NCBI RefSeq assembly: GCF_024359525.1
Contig: NZ_JAKZEU010000001.1
Span: 643,098-707,097 of the forward strand
Direction: 5' to 3'
DNA from: Paracoccus albicereus
GTDB taxonomy: Bacteria; Pseudomonadota; Alphaproteobacteria; Rhodobacterales; Rhodobacteraceae
DNA: 64,000 nt
The notes below the pieces were generated by a model, which worked only from the letters and a program-made list of their open reading frames with translations, had not been told where the DNA came from and ran no database searches. Shown here piece by piece: positions 37,147 to 47,677 of the stretch. The translations under genes were made by a program, and so were the position numbers. The first letter of the stretch is position 1; each line of letters begins with the position of its first letter.

Positions 37147-37344
37147 ATGACCATGGACGACTGCCCCGATCTTCCGCCCGCCGATCTTCCACCCGCTGCC
37201 CGCCGAGCCCTGGCCGAGGCCGAGGAGCGTCGCAGGAAGGCCGCGGCCGAGGCGCCGCCGCCGCGCGAATATGGCGGCCGCGACGGGCCTGAGCCGGTGC
37301 GCTTCGGCGATTATGAAAAGAACGGTCTTGCGGTGGACTTCTGA
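37147..37344 (+). CDS. DUF1674 / SDHAF4-like succinate dehydrogenase assembly protein
   Basis: A 65-residue protein ending in EYGGRDGPEPVRFGDYEKNGLAVDF-type sequence (residues 41-65), the DUF1674 signature shared with mitochondrial SDHAF4, which binds flavinylated SdhA during succinate dehydrogenase assembly. The first 40 residues are Pro/Ala-rich and probably disordered. An ATG six bases downstream is an alternative start. The stop overlaps the amidase start (TGATG). The gene is divergent from rsmB, with only 54 bp between, a neighbour pairing often seen in rhodobacters. Confidence 0.88.
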   Translation: MTMDDCPDLPPADLPPAARRALAEAEERRRKAAAEAPPPREYGGRDGPEPVRFGDYEKNGLAVDF

Positions 37345-38678
37345 TGGACTGGTTGAAGGCGGGCGCGGCGGAACAGGGCCGCGCGATCATGGCGGGCGTG
37401 CTGGACCCGCTGGACCAGACCGAGGCCTATCTCGCGGCGGCCGAAGCCAATCCCTACACGGACCGGATCTACGCCCGGCTGACGCCCGATCGCGCGCGGG
37501 CCGAGGCGATCGCGGCGCATGACCGCGCCAAGGCGGGCTTCCGCCGTGGACTTCTGGACGGCGTCGCCCTGTCCTGGAAGGACAATATCGACAGCGCGGG
37601 CATCGTGACCGAGGCCGGCTCGCAACTTCTGGAAGGTCGGGTGCCAGACCGCGATGCCGCCGTGCTGGCCCATGCGACGGCGCAGGGCGCCGTCTGTCTG
37701 GGCAAGACGCATCTGACAGAACTGGCGTTTTCGGGGCTTGGCCTGAACCCAAAAACCGCGACGGCGCCGAACGCGCTGGATCCCGATCTGGTCGCGGGCG
37801 GGTCCAGCAGCGGGGCCGCCGTGTCGGTGGCCATGGGCCTGGCTGCGGCCGCGATCGGTTCGGATACCGGCGGGTCGATCCGGGTGCCTGCGGCGTGGAA
37901 CGGCCTTGTTGGATTCAAGCCGACAACCGAGGCGATCCCGAGCCGTGGGGTGGTGCCGCTGTGCCGTCGCTTCGATGTCGCGGGACCGCTGGCCCGCACA
38001 GTCGAGGATTGTGCCGAAATCATTGCGCTTCTGCGCGGAGAGGCGCGTGCGGTCGACCTGAGCGGAGCCGAAGCGAAAGACCTGCGGCTGATGGTCCTGG
38101 ATGGCGCACCCTTTGCGGATGCAGAGGAAGGACCGGTCCAGGCTTTCGAGGATGCGGTGGATCGGTTGGGCCGGGCCGGTGCCACGATCAGTCGTGCGGC
38201 GCCCGATTGCGTCGCCCGTGCGCTGGACCTGTCGCCGACGCTGTTCGCACCCGAGGCCTATGCGATCTGGCGCGAGCAGATCGAGGCGGCACCCGATCTG
38301 ATGCATCCACCGATCCTTGCCCGATTCCGTGGCGGCAAGGATGTTTCTGCCCCCGACTACGTTGCCGGTTGGGAGAAGCTGTATCGGCTCAGGGCCGAAT
38401 GGGCGGGGATCGTTGCGGGGTTCGACGCGGTGCTGCTGCCCAGCGTCGCGATCCTGCCGCCAGATGCAAAGCGACTGACGACGGACGAGGCCTATTTCAC
38501 CCATGCCAACCTGCTGACCCTGCGCAACACACGGATCGGCAACCTGTTCAACCTGCCGACTGTGACGCTGCCGACGGGTCAGCCGGCCTGCGGGGTGATG
38601 GCGATGGGTGCGCAGGGGCAGGATCGCCGGATGCTGCGGGTTGCAGCGGCTCTGGAAGCGGGGCTCGCCGCGCGCTGA
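37344..38678 (+). CDS. Amidase signature family enzyme
   Basis: A 444-residue amidase signature hydrolase. The Ser-cisSer-Lys triad is visible: Lys79 in LSWKDNID, the serine cluster of AGGSSSGAAV (154-156) and nucleophile Ser178 in GSDTGGSIRVPAAW. Glu-tRNA amidotransferase subunit A is unlikely because gatB/gatC are not adjacent and the C-terminal half differs; a general aliphatic or aryl amidase is more likely. It is coupled to the SDHAF4-like gene by a TGATG overlap, though no functional link is obvious. Confidence 0.9.
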   Translation: MDWLKAGAAEQGRAIMAGVLDPLDQTEAYLAAAEANPYTDRIYARLTPDRARAEAIAAHDRAKAGFRRGLLDGVALSWKDNIDSAGIVTEAGSQLLEGRVPDRDAAVLAHATAQGAVCLGKTHLTELAFSGLGLNPKTATAPNALDPDLVAGGSSSGAAVSVAMGLAAAAIGSDTGGSIRVPAAWNGLVGFKPTTEAIPSRGVVPLCRRFDVAGPLARTVEDCAEIIALLRGEARAVDLSGAEAKDLRLMVLDGAPFADAEEGPVQAFEDAVDRLGRAGATISRAAPDCVARALDLSPTLFAPEAYAIWREQIEAAPDLMHPPILARFRGGKDVSAPDYVAGWEKLYRLRAEWAGIVAGFDAVLLPSVAILPPDAKRLTTDEAYFTHANLLTLRNTRIGNLFNLPTVTLPTGQPACGVMAMGAQGQDRRMLRVAAALEAGLAAR

Positions 38679-38789
38679 GCTTTTCGCGCAAGGCCCCGGC
38701 CCGCACAGGCTTTTTCTGGACGCGGCGGCGGCCATTCGGTAGTTTGGTCGTAACGGGGCGCCAAACGACCCCGACGAGACGAGGCAGAC

Positions 38790-39974
38790 ATGGCAATCCC
38801 CGAGCGGTTTTCGAACCTGCCGGAATACGCGTTTCCGCGCCTGCGGGCGCTGCTTTCCGGCATTCAACCCGGCGCCGATCCGATGGTCCTGACCATCGGC
38901 GAGCCGCGCCATGCGATGCCGGACTTCCTGCAGGATGTGCTGGTTTCGAATCTGTCGGGCTTTGCGAAATACCCGCAGAATGAAGGCAGCGCCGATCTGC
39001 TCGACGCGATTTCCGCCTGGATCGGTCGCCGACACAAAATCGAAGTAGACCCGTCGCGGATCATGGCGCTGAACGGCTCTCGCGAAGGGTTGTTCAATGC
39101 AGCCCTCGCCCTGTGCCCGGAAACCAAGAACGGCCAGCGTCCCGCAGTGCTGATCCCGAACCCCTTCTATCAGGTCTACGCCGTCGCAGCGGCTGCCGTC
39201 GCGGCCGAGCCGGTGTTCATGCCGACGACCCCGGAAACCGGGCAACTGCCCGACTTCGCGGGGCTGCCTGCCGCCCTTCTGGATAGGACCGCACTGGCCT
39301 ATCTGTGTTCACCCGCAAACCCGCAGGGCGCGGTTGCGGACGAGACCTATCTTGAAACCCTGATCACGCTGGCCGAACAGCACGATTTCCTGATCATCTC
39401 CGACGAATGCTACTCGGAAATCTGGCGTGACGCGCCACCGCCCGGCGCGCTGGCCGTGGCCACGCGGATGGGGCTGCCCGATCGGGTGGTGATGATCAAT
39501 TCGTTGTCGAAGCGGTCAAATATGCCGGGATTGCGGTCCGGCTTTGTCGCGGGCGGACCTGAACAGATGCGATTGATCCGGCAGCTTCGCAACTTCGCAG
39601 GCGCGCCGATGCCGCAACCGCTGCAGGCCGTCAGCGCCGCCGCCTGGTCGGACGAGGCGCATGTGCAGGAAAGTCTTGCGCTGTATCAGCAGAAATACGC
39701 GATCGCCGACCGGATTTTCGGCAATGTTCCGGGTTATCGCGGCCCGGATGGCGGTTTCTTCCTGTGGTTGCCCGTCGAGGACGGCGAGGCTGCGACGCTG
39801 AAACTGTGGCGCGAGGCTGGAATCCAGGTCCTTCCGGGGGCCTATCTGTCGCGCGAGGTCGATGGCTTCAATCCGGGCGCGGGCTTCATCCGGGTGGCGC
39901 TGGTCGCAACGCCGGACGAAACGGAATCGGCGCTGACCCTGCTGCGCGACACGCTATACGAGACGAGAGGATAG
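38790..39974 (+). CDS. Aminotransferase class I/II, DapC-like
   Basis: A 394-residue fold-type I PLP aminotransferase. The PLP lysine lies in NSLSKRSNMPGLRSGF; other blocks are SPANPQGAV, ISDECYSEIW and PDGGFFLWL. The start MAIPERFSNLPEYAFPRL and the SLSKRSN motif match N-succinyldiaminopimelate aminotransferase (DapC) of the lysine/peptidoglycan pathway, though related aspartate or alanine aminotransferases cannot be excluded. The gene ends 3 bp before ftsK. Together with asd at 58.3 kb it provides two steps of the aspartate/DAP pathway in this window. Confidence 0.85.
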   Translation: MAIPERFSNLPEYAFPRLRALLSGIQPGADPMVLTIGEPRHAMPDFLQDVLVSNLSGFAKYPQNEGSADLLDAISAWIGRRHKIEVDPSRIMALNGSREGLFNAALALCPETKNGQRPAVLIPNPFYQVYAVAAAAVAAEPVFMPTTPETGQLPDFAGLPAALLDRTALAYLCSPANPQGAVADETYLETLITLAEQHDFLIISDECYSEIWRDAPPPGALAVATRMGLPDRVVMINSLSKRSNMPGLRSGFVAGGPEQMRLIRQLRNFAGAPMPQPLQAVSAAAWSDEAHVQESLALYQQKYAIADRIFGNVPGYRGPDGGFFLWLPVEDGEAATLKLWREAGIQVLPGAYLSREVDGFNPGAGFIRVALVATPDETESALTLLRDTLYETRG

Positions 39975-39977
39975 GGC

Positions 39978-42578
39978 ATGGCCAGTTGGCAGGCGAAACA
40001 CCGCGATCCGCTGTTCGACCAGACGACGCAGGCGGCACTGGAACGGCGCGGCAAGGAATTGCTGGGCGCCGCCCTGATCGGCCTCGGACTGGTCGTCGTG
40101 ATGATCCTGTCCAGCTGGAATCCCGACGATCCGAATTTCCTGTCGGCCACGGATCAGCCGGCCGAGAACACGCTGGGCATTTTTGGCGCCTATGTCGCAT
40201 CGCCCCTGATGATGATCGCGGGCTACGGATCCTGGGGGGTTGCGGTCGCCGCCATCGTCTGGGGGCTGCGGCTGATCCTGCATCGGGGCGAGGAACGCCT
40301 GATGCGGGCGATCTTCCTGCCCATCGCGGTGGCGCTGTGGTCGGTCTTCGCAACCTCGATGGTCCCGCCTGACGGGTGGAGCGAAAGTCACGGACTGGGC
40401 GGTCATTTCGGCGATATGGTGATGGGCGCGCTGCTGACGACGCTGCCACTGCCGCTTCATATCGGGATCAAGCTGCTGACCCTGATCGTGGCCGGCGCTG
40501 CGCTGGTTGTGAGCGGCTTTGCGCTTGGTTTCGACCGGGCGGAGATTGATGCGATCTGGCGGCGTTTCCTGTTCGGACTGCTGACGGCCTACGACATGGC
40601 GCTGCGCGCGACGGGGCGCGGGGCGGCCGCATCGGCGGCGGCGGCGAAAAAGCTGCGGGAACGGCGCGCGGCACGGTCCCAACCCGAGACGCAGCCCGCA
40701 GGTGGAACGATCTTTTCGCGCGCGCGGCCGCGGCCCTTCGATCCGGAACTGGATGAGGACCTGCCCGAGCCGGAACTGGTCGATGCCGAGGCGGATTACG
40801 ACGGCGACGCACCCTCGGACGAAGAGGTCAGCCACCGCATCAGCGACGCGATCCGTTCGCGTCTTGGCCGCGTGACCGCGCGACTTTCCCGAGATGGTGC
40901 GCGCTCTGGCGACGATCTGGAAGACGAATTGCCGCATATCGAGCCTGCCGCACCGTCACCTTTCGGTGCGCAGACGCAGCGCAATGTCGTGCCGCCCAAG
41001 GTCAAGGCCGCGCCCTCGCGTCAGGCGCAGGCCGAGGCGCAACCTCAGCTGCGCTTCAACGAGGATCACACAGGATACGAGCGCCCGCCGCTGGCCCTGC
41101 TGACGGCCGCCGCCAATACCGAACGTCACCAGTTAAGCCAGGAGGCGATGGCCGAAAACGCGCGCATGCTGGAAGCCGTCTTGGACGATTACGGCGTGCG
41201 GGGCGAGATCACCGAGGTTCGGCCGGGCCCGGTCGTCACGCTCTACGAGTTGGAGCCTGCGCCCGGTCTGAAGGCGAGCCGCGTGATCGGCCTCGCCGAC
41301 GACATCGCACGTTCGATGTCGGCGCTGTCGGCGCGCGTGTCGACCGTGCCGGGCCGTTCGGTGATCGGGATCGAACTGCCGAACGCCCGTCGCGAAAAGG
41401 TCGTGCTGCGCGAGATCCTGTCGTCGCGCCCCTTCGGCGACGGAACGCAGCCGCTGCCGCTGGCGCTCGGCAAGGATATCGGCGGCGATCCGATCGTGGC
41501 CAACCTCGCCAAGATGCCGCACCTGCTGATCGCGGGGACCACCGGTTCAGGTAAGTCGGTCGCGATCAACACGATGATCCTGTCGCTCTTGTACAAGCTG
41601 ACGCCGGACGAGTGCCGGCTGATCATGATCGACCCCAAGATGCTGGAACTGTCGGTCTATGACGGCATCCCGCATCTGCTGTCCCCGGTCGTCACCGATC
41701 CCAAGAAGGCGGTGGTCGCGCTGAAATGGGTCGTGGGCGAGATGGAAGAGCGCTATCGCAAGATGTCCAAGATGGGCGTGCGCAACATCGAGGGCTACAA
41801 CGGCCGCGTTCGCGAGGCGCTGTCGAAGAACGAGATGTTCAAGCGCACCGTCCAGACCGGCTTTGACGAGGATACCGGCGAGCCCGTCTTCGAGACCGAG
41901 GAATTCCAGCCCGAGACCTTCCCCTATATCGTCGTCATCGTCGACGAGATGGCCGACCTGATGATGGTCGCTGGCAAGGAGATCGAAGCTTGCATCCAGC
42001 GTCTGGCGCAGATGGCACGCGCCTCGGGCATCCACCTGATCATGGCCACGCAGCGGCCGTCGGTCGATGTCATCACCGGCACGATCAAGGCGAACTTCCC
42101 GACCCGGATCAGCTTTCAGGTCACCAGCAAGATCGATAGCCGCACGATCCTGGGCGAACAGGGTGCCGAGCAATTGCTGGGTCAGGGCGACATGCTTTAC
42201 ATGGGGAACGGCGCGCGCGTGACACGGATCCACGGACCCTTCGTCAGTGACGAGGAGGTCGAGGAGGTCGTGACCCATCTGAAAAGCTTCGGGCCACCCA
42301 GCTACAAATCGGGCGTGGTCGAGGGGCCGGAGGACGAGGTCGCCAGCGATATCGACGCGGTTTTGGGCCTTGGTGGCGACGGCAGCGACGATGCGCTTTA
42401 CGATCAGGCCGTGATGATCGTGGCCAAGGACCGCAAGTGTTCCACCAGCTACATCCAGCGCAAGCTGGCCATCGGCTACAACAAGGCCGCGCGCCTGGTC
42501 GAGCAGATGGAGGATCAGGGCGTCGTGAGCTCCGCCAACCATGTCGGCAAGCGCGAGGTGCTGGTGCCCGAGGTCTGA
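39978..42578 (+). CDS. ftsK: DNA translocase FtsK
   Basis: An 866-residue chromosome-segregation motor that links division to terminus processing. Four N-terminal membrane helices (residues about 25-190) are followed by a charged Pro/Glu/Asp-rich linker to about 385, the RecA-like motor with Walker [10 protein letters not shown] near 520 and Walker [12 protein letters not shown] near 655, and the C-terminal gamma winged-helix domain ([20 protein letters not shown]) that reads KOPS sequences. The linker is short compared with E. coli FtsK, as in other alphaproteobacteria. Only 3 bp separate it from the aminotransferase gene. Confidence 0.96.
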   Translation: MASWQAKHRDPLFDQTTQAALERRGKELLGAALIGLGLVVVMILSSWNPDDPNFLSATDQPAENTLGIFGAYVASPLMMIAGYGSWGVAVAAIVWGLRLILHRGEERLMRAIFLPIAVALWSVFATSMVPPDGWSESHGLGGHFGDMVMGALLTTLPLPLHIGIKLLTLIVAGAALVVSGFALGFDRAEIDAIWRRFLFGLLTAYDMALRATGRGAAASAAAAKKLRERRAARSQPETQPAGGTIFSRARPRPFDPELDEDLPEPELVDAEADYDGDAPSDEEVSHRISDAIRSRLGRVTARLSRDGARSGDDLEDELPHIEPAAPSPFGAQTQRNVVPPKVKAAPSRQAQAEAQPQLRFNEDHTGYERPPLALLTAAANTERHQLSQEAMAENARMLEAVLDDYGVRGEITEVRPGPVVTLYELEPAPGLKASRVIGLADDIARSMSALSARVSTVPGRSVIGIELPNARREKVVLREILSSRPFGDGTQPLPLALGKDIGGDPIVANLAKMPHLLIAGTTGSGKSVAINTMILSLLYKLTPDECRLIMIDPKMLELSVYDGIPHLLSPVVTDPKKAVVALKWVVGEMEERYRKMSKMGVRNIEGYNGRVREALSKNEMFKRTVQTGFDEDTGEPVFETEEFQPETFPYIVVIVDEMADLMMVAGKEIEACIQRLAQMARASGIHLIMATQRPSVDVITGTIKANFPTRISFQVTSKIDSRTILGEQGAEQLLGQGDMLYMGNGARVTRIHGPFVSDEEVEEVVTHLKSFGPPSYKSGVVEGPEDEVASDIDAVLGLGGDGSDDALYDQAVMIVAKDRKCSTSYIQRKLAIGYNKAARLVEQMEDQGVVSSANHVGKREVLVPEV

Positions 42579-42633
42579 GCCGATCGGCACAACTCGGCCG
42601 GGCACCGCACGCCCGCTTGGCAAGGGCGGCCGG

Positions 42634-43332
42634 ATGGGCGATGACCGGCCCATGAGCGTCTGGCACCTGCATATCCTGAATGCCCGCAATGACCTGACAC
42701 GGGTTCTGCCCGATCTGCGCGCGACAGTGCGCGAAGCCGTGGAGCGTGCTGCGGAACATGCGGACCTGCCACGCTTTGACGTGGTGATCCATACGAGACA
42801 AGGGTCCGAGCGTGATGTCCTGCCCTCGATCAGCGGGCCGGGCCTGATCGACCTTGCCGTCGATCCGCAACGTTTCGACCGCAAGGCGATGATCCGCGAG
42901 ACGGTGCGCGCCCTGCACCGAGTCATCCGTCGTGCGGGGCCGGGGTCAGGAAACTCGCTTGGCGATGCGCTGGTCGGCGAGGGGCTTGCAGGCCATTTTG
43001 TACTTCAGGTTCTGGGCGGGCGCCCGGAATCGATCGAAACGATGACGCCCGCCGAAGGGGTCGCGCGGCGCGCGATGGCCGAATGGTCGCGGCTGAGCTT
43101 CGATCCCGGCGAATGGTTTCTGGGTCGCGGCAAGCTGCGGAAGGGCACCGGCCAGGCGCTCGGCTTCAAGCTGGTCGAGACCCATCTGGCGAATGCGCCG
43201 GGCGAAACCGCGATCAGTCTGGCTGCCGCGCGCTCGGATTCCTTTCGCGAGGTGATGCGCGCGATGGCCAAGGCCGACGCCGAAGAGCCGGCCGAACCGA
43301 CCGATCCCGAGGATGGGAAGAAGCTGGACTAG
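42634..43332 (+). CDS. DUF2268-like putative protease-fold protein, zinc motif degenerate
   Basis: A 232-residue protein resembling DUF2268 predicted Zn-dependent proteases: HLHILNARN at the start, GPGSGNSLGDALVGEGLAGHFVLQ in the middle, and a C-terminal GYSLGF-like segment (TGQALGFKLVETHL). In homologues I recall, an HExxH precedes the GPGxG block; here the aligned stretch reads RALHRVIRRAGPG and no HExxH is visible, so catalysis is doubtful. The start at 42634 is supported by AAGGG seven nt upstream; ATG 42652 is an alternative. It overlaps the convergent rhomboid gene by 4 nt. Confidence 0.65.
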   Translation: MGDDRPMSVWHLHILNARNDLTRVLPDLRATVREAVERAAEHADLPRFDVVIHTRQGSERDVLPSISGPGLIDLAVDPQRFDRKAMIRETVRALHRVIRRAGPGSGNSLGDALVGEGLAGHFVLQVLGGRPESIETMTPAEGVARRAMAEWSRLSFDPGEWFLGRGKLRKGTGQALGFKLVETHLANAPGETAISLAAARSDSFREVMRAMAKADAEEPAEPTDPEDGKKLD

Positions 43333-43988
43333 CCTCGCCGCAGCAGCAGCGGTCCCATCGCCAGCCCTGCCAGCGCGCCGCCCAGATGGGCCTGCCACGC
43401 GATCGTGGGCATCAGCACCGTCAGTGCCAGGTTCAGGCCGATGATCAGGCCCACCGCGCGGATCAGCGGACCCTGTGGCTGCCTCAGACGGGAACGCTGC
43501 ACGAAGGCCGCGCCCACAAGCCCCGCCGCGACGCCGAAGATCGCGCCCGACGCGCCGACCATCGGCGCGATTTCATCCGGAGCCATCAGCGCGAAAAGCC
43601 CCGCCCCTGCGATCTGGCTGACCGCGTAGATCGCGAGCATGTTCCGAACGCTCATCAGGCGCGTCATCTCGCGCGTGATCGCAGCCAGCGAAATCATGTT
43701 CATCGCCAGATGGATCAGGCCCCCGTGGAGGAAGCCGTAGGTCACGAACATCAGGACAGCCTGGCCCGGAAAGATTCCGCCGCTGCGGAGGTCCTGCACC
43801 CAGAAGGCGCCGAAGATGAAGACGAGTTCACGGAAATCGGGGGTCAGCAGCAGGGTGCCGAGCAGGATCAGAGCCTCGACCAGGCAGCAGATCGCGATGA
43901 TCGCCGCGAAGACGCGCGGCACTTTCGGCGTGGCCACGACGCGACGCCGACGGAACACCGGCACGCGGGAGGGCTGAGGCGCGGTCAT
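43329..43988 (-). CDS. Rhomboid-family intramembrane serine protease
   Basis: A 219-residue membrane protein with six helices. The catalytic dyad is Ser147 in GASGAIFG and His201 in AWQAHLGG; Asn97 in LIHLAMNM is the conserved oxyanion residue and FLHGGLIHL matches the family. A positively charged 25-residue N-terminus is cytoplasmic. Rhomboids cut transmembrane helices of substrates, which cannot be predicted. The gene is convergent with the DUF2268-like gene and 16 bp downstream of the lytic transglycosylase gene on the same strand. Confidence 0.92.
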   Translation of the reverse strand: MTAPQPSRVPVFRRRRVVATPKVPRVFAAIIAICCLVEALILLGTLLLTPDFRELVFIFGAFWVQDLRSGGIFPGQAVLMFVTYGFLHGGLIHLAMNMISLAAITREMTRLMSVRNMLAIYAVSQIAGAGLFALMAPDEIAPMVGASGAIFGVAAGLVGAAFVQRSRLRQPQGPLIRAVGLIIGLNLALTVLMPTIAWQAHLGGALAGLAMGPLLLRRG

Positions 43989-44004
43989 GATGCGCGGCGC
44001 GGTT

Positions 44005-44586
44005 TCAGGCGCGGCCGCAGGCGGCTAATTGCGCGCGGTACATGACGGACCGCTGCGCGACATTTCCAGCGACGCGCATCAGCCACGGCTTCGCCCGGTA
44101 GGACCCTCGTGCAAAACCCGACCGACCTTCGTGGTAGGCAAGATATTGTCCGCCTGCGTCCAGCTTCGAAATTCCCAGCGAGCGGGCAGAGCCGTTCATG
44201 TACCATCCCATGAAATCGGTCGCGTCGCGGATGTTGTCGCGTTTGGCACGGCGATTGCCCGTCTCGCGCCGGTATTCGTCCCATGTCCCGTCAAGGGCCT
44301 GACTGTAGCCGTAGGCCGAGGACTGACGGCCGATCGGGATCACGCCGAGGGCGTATTGATGCGGCGTGCGAGCGTCACCGATGAATTTCGATTCCTGATG
44401 GATCGTGGCCATCTGAACGTGCACGGGCACGCCCCAACGCCGCTCGGTCGTCTTCATCGCACGCAGATAGGCCGGACGTTCCGCCACGATCGCGCAGGCG
44501 TTTTCCAGATCGCGCGGTGCGGAATAGTTGCCGCCGCCGCAAGACGCGACCAGACCAACGATCGCCAGTTTCAGAAACCTGTTCAT
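44005..44586 (-). CDS. Lytic transglycosylase (SLT-like) lipoprotein
   Basis: A 193-residue lipoprotein: signal with lipobox LVASC (Cys16), then a lysozyme-like domain. The probable catalytic Glu65 lies in MATIHQESKF, and AYGYSQALDGTWDEYR and YLAYHEGRSGF are typical of SLT-fold lytic transglycosylases that cleave peptidoglycan glycan strands. It is short and has no accessory domain. Downstream on the same strand lies the rhomboid gene. Confidence 0.88.
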   Translation of the reverse strand: MNRFLKLAIVGLVASCGGGNYSAPRDLENACAIVAERPAYLRAMKTTERRWGVPVHVQMATIHQESKFIGDARTPHQYALGVIPIGRQSSAYGYSQALDGTWDEYRRETGNRRAKRDNIRDATDFMGWYMNGSARSLGISKLDAGGQYLAYHEGRSGFARGSYRAKPWLMRVAGNVAQRSVMYRAQLAACGRA

Positions 44587-44694
44587 GCTGCCCCCGCTTT
44601 TATTTTTCCAGCATTCTACGGGAAATGCGCGGAAGGTGGAATCACGAAAGGCTCAGCAACCGGGGCTTGCGGGACCGCGACGGTGTTCCGCCCG

Positions 44695-46170
44695 TCAGAC
44701 CGACTGGACGGCGGCGACGGCACGGCTCCACCGGTCGTAAAGTTCGTCGCGCGTGTCGTCATTCATCTGCGGCTCCAACCGCTTGTCGAGGCGCCAGGCC
44801 TTGCCGAATTCGTCCGGCCCCGGACACAGGCCGGCGCGGTAGCCGGCCAGCCACGCCGCGCCCTGCGCCGTGGTTTCGGTGTTTGCAGGCCGATCGACCG
44901 GCGCGCCCAGGATGTCGGCCAGAAATTGCATTGCCGGCTCGCTTGCCGTCATGCCGCCATCGACGCGCAGGACGGTATCGCCCGCTTCGGGCCAGTCGGC
45001 GCGCATCGCCTGCCACAGATCGCGCGTCTGGAAGCCCACGCTTTCCAGCGCGGCGCGTGCGAATTCTGCGGGGCCGGTGTTGCGCGTCAGGCCGAAGACA
45101 GCGCCGCGCGCGTTCGGGTCCCAATGCGGCGCACCAAGGCCGGTGAAGGCCGGGACCATGATGATCCGCTGGCTGTCATCGGCCCTTTCGGACAGGGGCT
45201 GCGTCTCGGCCGCGTCGCGAATGATCTTCAACCCGTCGCGCAGCCATTGCACCACCGCGCCCGCGATGAAGATCGAGCCTTCCAGCGCGTACGTGGGCTT
45301 GCCGTCGAGCCGATAGGCAATCGTCGTCAGCATCCGGTTGTCGGAGCGGACCGCCGTTTCACCGGTGTTCAACAGCGCGAAGCAGCCGGTGCCGTAGGTG
45401 GATTTCATCATTCCGGGTCTGAAGCAGGCCTGGCCAACGGTCGCGGCCTGCTGATCGCCCGCAACACCCAAGATCGGGATCTCTCGCCCGAACAGGTCCG
45501 CACGCGTCATGCCGAACTCGGCCGCGCTGTCCAGAACCTCGGGGAGCATGGCGCGGGGAATGCCGAACAGCTTCAGCATGTCGTCCGACCAGTCGCCGCG
45601 CCGGATGTCATACAGCATCGTGCGGCTGGCATTGGTTGCGTCGGTGACATGTGCGGTGCCGCCGGTCAGCTTCCAGATCAGGTAGCTGTCCACCGTGCCG
45701 AAGGCCAGATCGCCCGCCTCGGCCCGCGCCCGCGCGCCTTCGACCTGGTCGAGGATCCAGCCGATCTTGGTCGCGCTGAAATAGGGATCGAGCAGCAGGC
45801 CGGTGATGTCGGTCACCTGATCCTCGACGCCGTCGGACTTCAGGCGCGCGCAGGTTTCGGCGGTGCGGCGGTCCTGCCAGACGATGGCGTTGTGGATGGG
45901 CTGGCCTGTCTTGCGGTCCCAGATCAGCGTGGTTTCGCGCTGATTGGTGATGCCAATGGCATCGATGCGGGGATTGCCAGCCTTCTCGATCGCAGCGCGG
46001 GCCGAGGCGGCGGTGGTCGTCCAGATGTCGTCGGCATCATGTTCGACCCAGCCCGATTGCGGGAAATGCTGGGGAAATTCCTGCTGGCCCTTGCCCTGAA
46101 CCTCCAGGTCATCGCTGAAGATGAGCGCCCGCGACGATGTCGTTCCCTGGTCGATCGCCAAGATGGTCAT
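44695..46170 (-). CDS. glpK: Glycerol kinase
   Basis: A 491-residue FGGY-family kinase phosphorylating glycerol to glycerol-3-phosphate. N-terminal [33 protein letters not shown], the active-site [23 protein letters not shown] and C-terminal [19 protein letters not shown] are all intact. The start at 46170 is the first family residue; the much longer open frame beyond is antisense shadow of the thiolase gene. No glpF, glpD or glpR is adjacent, and the gene is divergent from the thiolase gene with a 150-bp spacer. Confidence 0.96.
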   Translation of the reverse strand: MTILAIDQGTTSSRALIFSDDLEVQGKGQQEFPQHFPQSGWVEHDADDIWTTTAASARAAIEKAGNPRIDAIGITNQRETTLIWDRKTGQPIHNAIVWQDRRTAETCARLKSDGVEDQVTDITGLLLDPYFSATKIGWILDQVEGARARAEAGDLAFGTVDSYLIWKLTGGTAHVTDATNASRTMLYDIRRGDWSDDMLKLFGIPRAMLPEVLDSAAEFGMTRADLFGREIPILGVAGDQQAATVGQACFRPGMMKSTYGTGCFALLNTGETAVRSDNRMLTTIAYRLDGKPTYALEGSIFIAGAVVQWLRDGLKIIRDAAETQPLSERADDSQRIIMVPAFTGLGAPHWDPNARGAVFGLTRNTGPAEFARAALESVGFQTRDLWQAMRADWPEAGDTVLRVDGGMTASEPAMQFLADILGAPVDRPANTETTAQGAAWLAGYRAGLCPGPDEFGKAWRLDKRLEPQMNDDTRDELYDRWSRAVAAVQSV

Positions 46171-46320
46171 GCCGCACCCCTCCCGTTCTGCGGGCGGCAT
46201 CGGACCATGCGGGCGATGACCTGTCAATCGAACCGCGGCGGACGCGACGGCAGGCGGGCGGGGCCTTTTCAGCGCAGGGGCGGGCGGCGTATCCTGTCGC
46301 GAGCAAAGGGGGAAAACATC

Positions 46321-47496
46321 ATGTCGGACATCGTCATCCTGTCGGGCGCGCGCACGGCCATCGGGACCTTCGGGGGCAGCCTCGCCTCGGTCCCGCCGAT
46401 CGATCTGGCCGCGACGGTCACGCGAGCGGCGATTGAGCGTGCTGGAATTTCGCCCGAACAGGTGGGGACGGTCGTCTTCGGCCATGTCATCAACACCGAG
46501 CCGCGCGACATGTATCTGAGCCGGGTGGCGATGCTGGATGCTGGCGTTCCCGACACGGTGCCCGCGATGAACGTTAACCGGCTGTGCGGGTCGGGGGCGC
46601 AGGCCATCGTCTCGGCCGTGCAGGCGCTGCAACTGGGCGATGCGGATTTCGCGGTCGCGGGGGGGGCCGAAAGCATGAGCCGCGCGCCTTATACGGTGCC
46701 GTCCGCGCGCTTCGGCGCGAAGATGGGCGACGTGAAGATGCTCGACATGATGACAGGTGCGCTGACCTGCCCGATGGGCACCGGCCACATGGGCGTGACG
46801 GCGGAAAACGTGGCTGCCGAGAGCCAGATCACACGACAGCAGCAGGACGAATTTGCGCTGGAATCTCAACGGCGTGCGGCGACGGCGATCGGTGAAGGGC
46901 GGTTCGCCGAGCAGATCGTGCCGGTCGAGATTTCCAGCCGCAAGGGAGCGGTGATGTTTGAGGTGGACGAGCATCCGAAAGACACGAGCTTGGAAAAGCT
47001 GGGCGGCTTGAAGGCGGTCTTCCAGAAGGACGGGACGGTCACTGCGGGCAATGCCAGCGGAATCAATGACGGCGCGGCGGCGCTGGTGCTGGCACGGGCC
47101 GAGGCGGCCGAGGCCGCAGGGGTGAGCCCGCGCGCGAAGGTGCTGGGCTATGCGGTCGCGGGCGTGGCGCCGCGGGTGATGGGCAACGGACCGATCCCGG
47201 CTGTCCGCAAGCTGATGGAGAAGACCGGCCTGCGGGCCGAGGATTTCGATGTCATTGAAAGCAATGAAGCTTTTGCGGCGCAGGCGCTGGCGGTCAGCAA
47301 GGAGATGGGCTTCGATCCGGCCAAGGTGAACCCGAATGGCGGCGCGATCGCGCTGGGCCATCCGGTCGGCGCGACGGGTGCGATCCTGACCGTGAAGGCG
47401 CTGTACGAGCTGGAGCGGACGGGCGGGTCGAAGGCGCTGATCACGATGTGCATCGGGGGCGGACAGGGCATCGCCATCGCCATCGAGCGGGTCTGA
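46321..47496 (+). CDS. Acetyl-CoA C-acyltransferase (thiolase)
   Basis: A 391-residue thiolase with all catalytic residues: Cys89 in NRLCGSGAQ, His347 in [14 protein letters not shown] and Cys377 in MCIGGGQG, numbering almost identical to Zoogloea PhaA. It condenses two acetyl-CoA or cleaves 3-ketoacyl-CoA; AtoB, BktB or PhaA roles cannot be separated because no phaB or beta-oxidation genes adjoin. The long in-frame extension to 44029 is the shadow of glpK. GGGGG about 9 nt upstream of the ATG serves as ribosome-binding site. A repeat-rich spacer follows. Confidence 0.94.
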   Translation: MSDIVILSGARTAIGTFGGSLASVPPIDLAATVTRAAIERAGISPEQVGTVVFGHVINTEPRDMYLSRVAMLDAGVPDTVPAMNVNRLCGSGAQAIVSAVQALQLGDADFAVAGGAESMSRAPYTVPSARFGAKMGDVKMLDMMTGALTCPMGTGHMGVTAENVAAESQITRQQQDEFALESQRRAATAIGEGRFAEQIVPVEISSRKGAVMFEVDEHPKDTSLEKLGGLKAVFQKDGTVTAGNASGINDGAAALVLARAEAAEAAGVSPRAKVLGYAVAGVAPRVMGNGPIPAVRKLMEKTGLRAEDFDVIESNEAFAAQALAVSKEMGFDPAKVNPNGGAIALGHPVGATGAILTVKALYELERTGGSKALITMCIGGGQGIAIAIERV

Positions 47497-47604
47497 TCCG
47501 TTAACGGATTCTAGCGGCAACATCAGCGTACGCTGGGGCGCAACAGCGCAACACCGAGAGCCGCGCTTTGCCCAGCGTTTGCTGCCTTTGCGGAGTCACA
47601 GCCC

Positions 47605-47643
47605 GTACACCGCGCGTACACAGGCTGTACACACCCTGTACAC
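47605..47643 (+). repeat. Four GTACAC direct repeats with exact 11-bp period
   Basis: GTACAC starts at 47605, 47616, 47627 and 47638, each followed by a different 5-bp spacer. One-turn spacing puts all copies on the same helix face, as in iterons or cooperative operator arrays. The last two copies are preceded by T, giving TGTACA half-palindromes. The binding protein is unknown. Confidence 0.85.
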
Positions 47644-47677
47644 TGGCGGCGAGCGTGCGGTTCAGGAAGCGTAAAGG

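Noticed and set aside
44029..46320. A 764-codon in-frame extension upstream of the thiolase
   Set aside because: It is antisense to glpK and the transglycosylase gene; family length and the ribosome site place the thiolase start at 46321.
47524..47643. A replication origin or parS site at the GTACAC repeats
   Set aside because: No DnaA boxes, A/T-rich unwinding region, parS-like palindrome or replication genes accompany the array.
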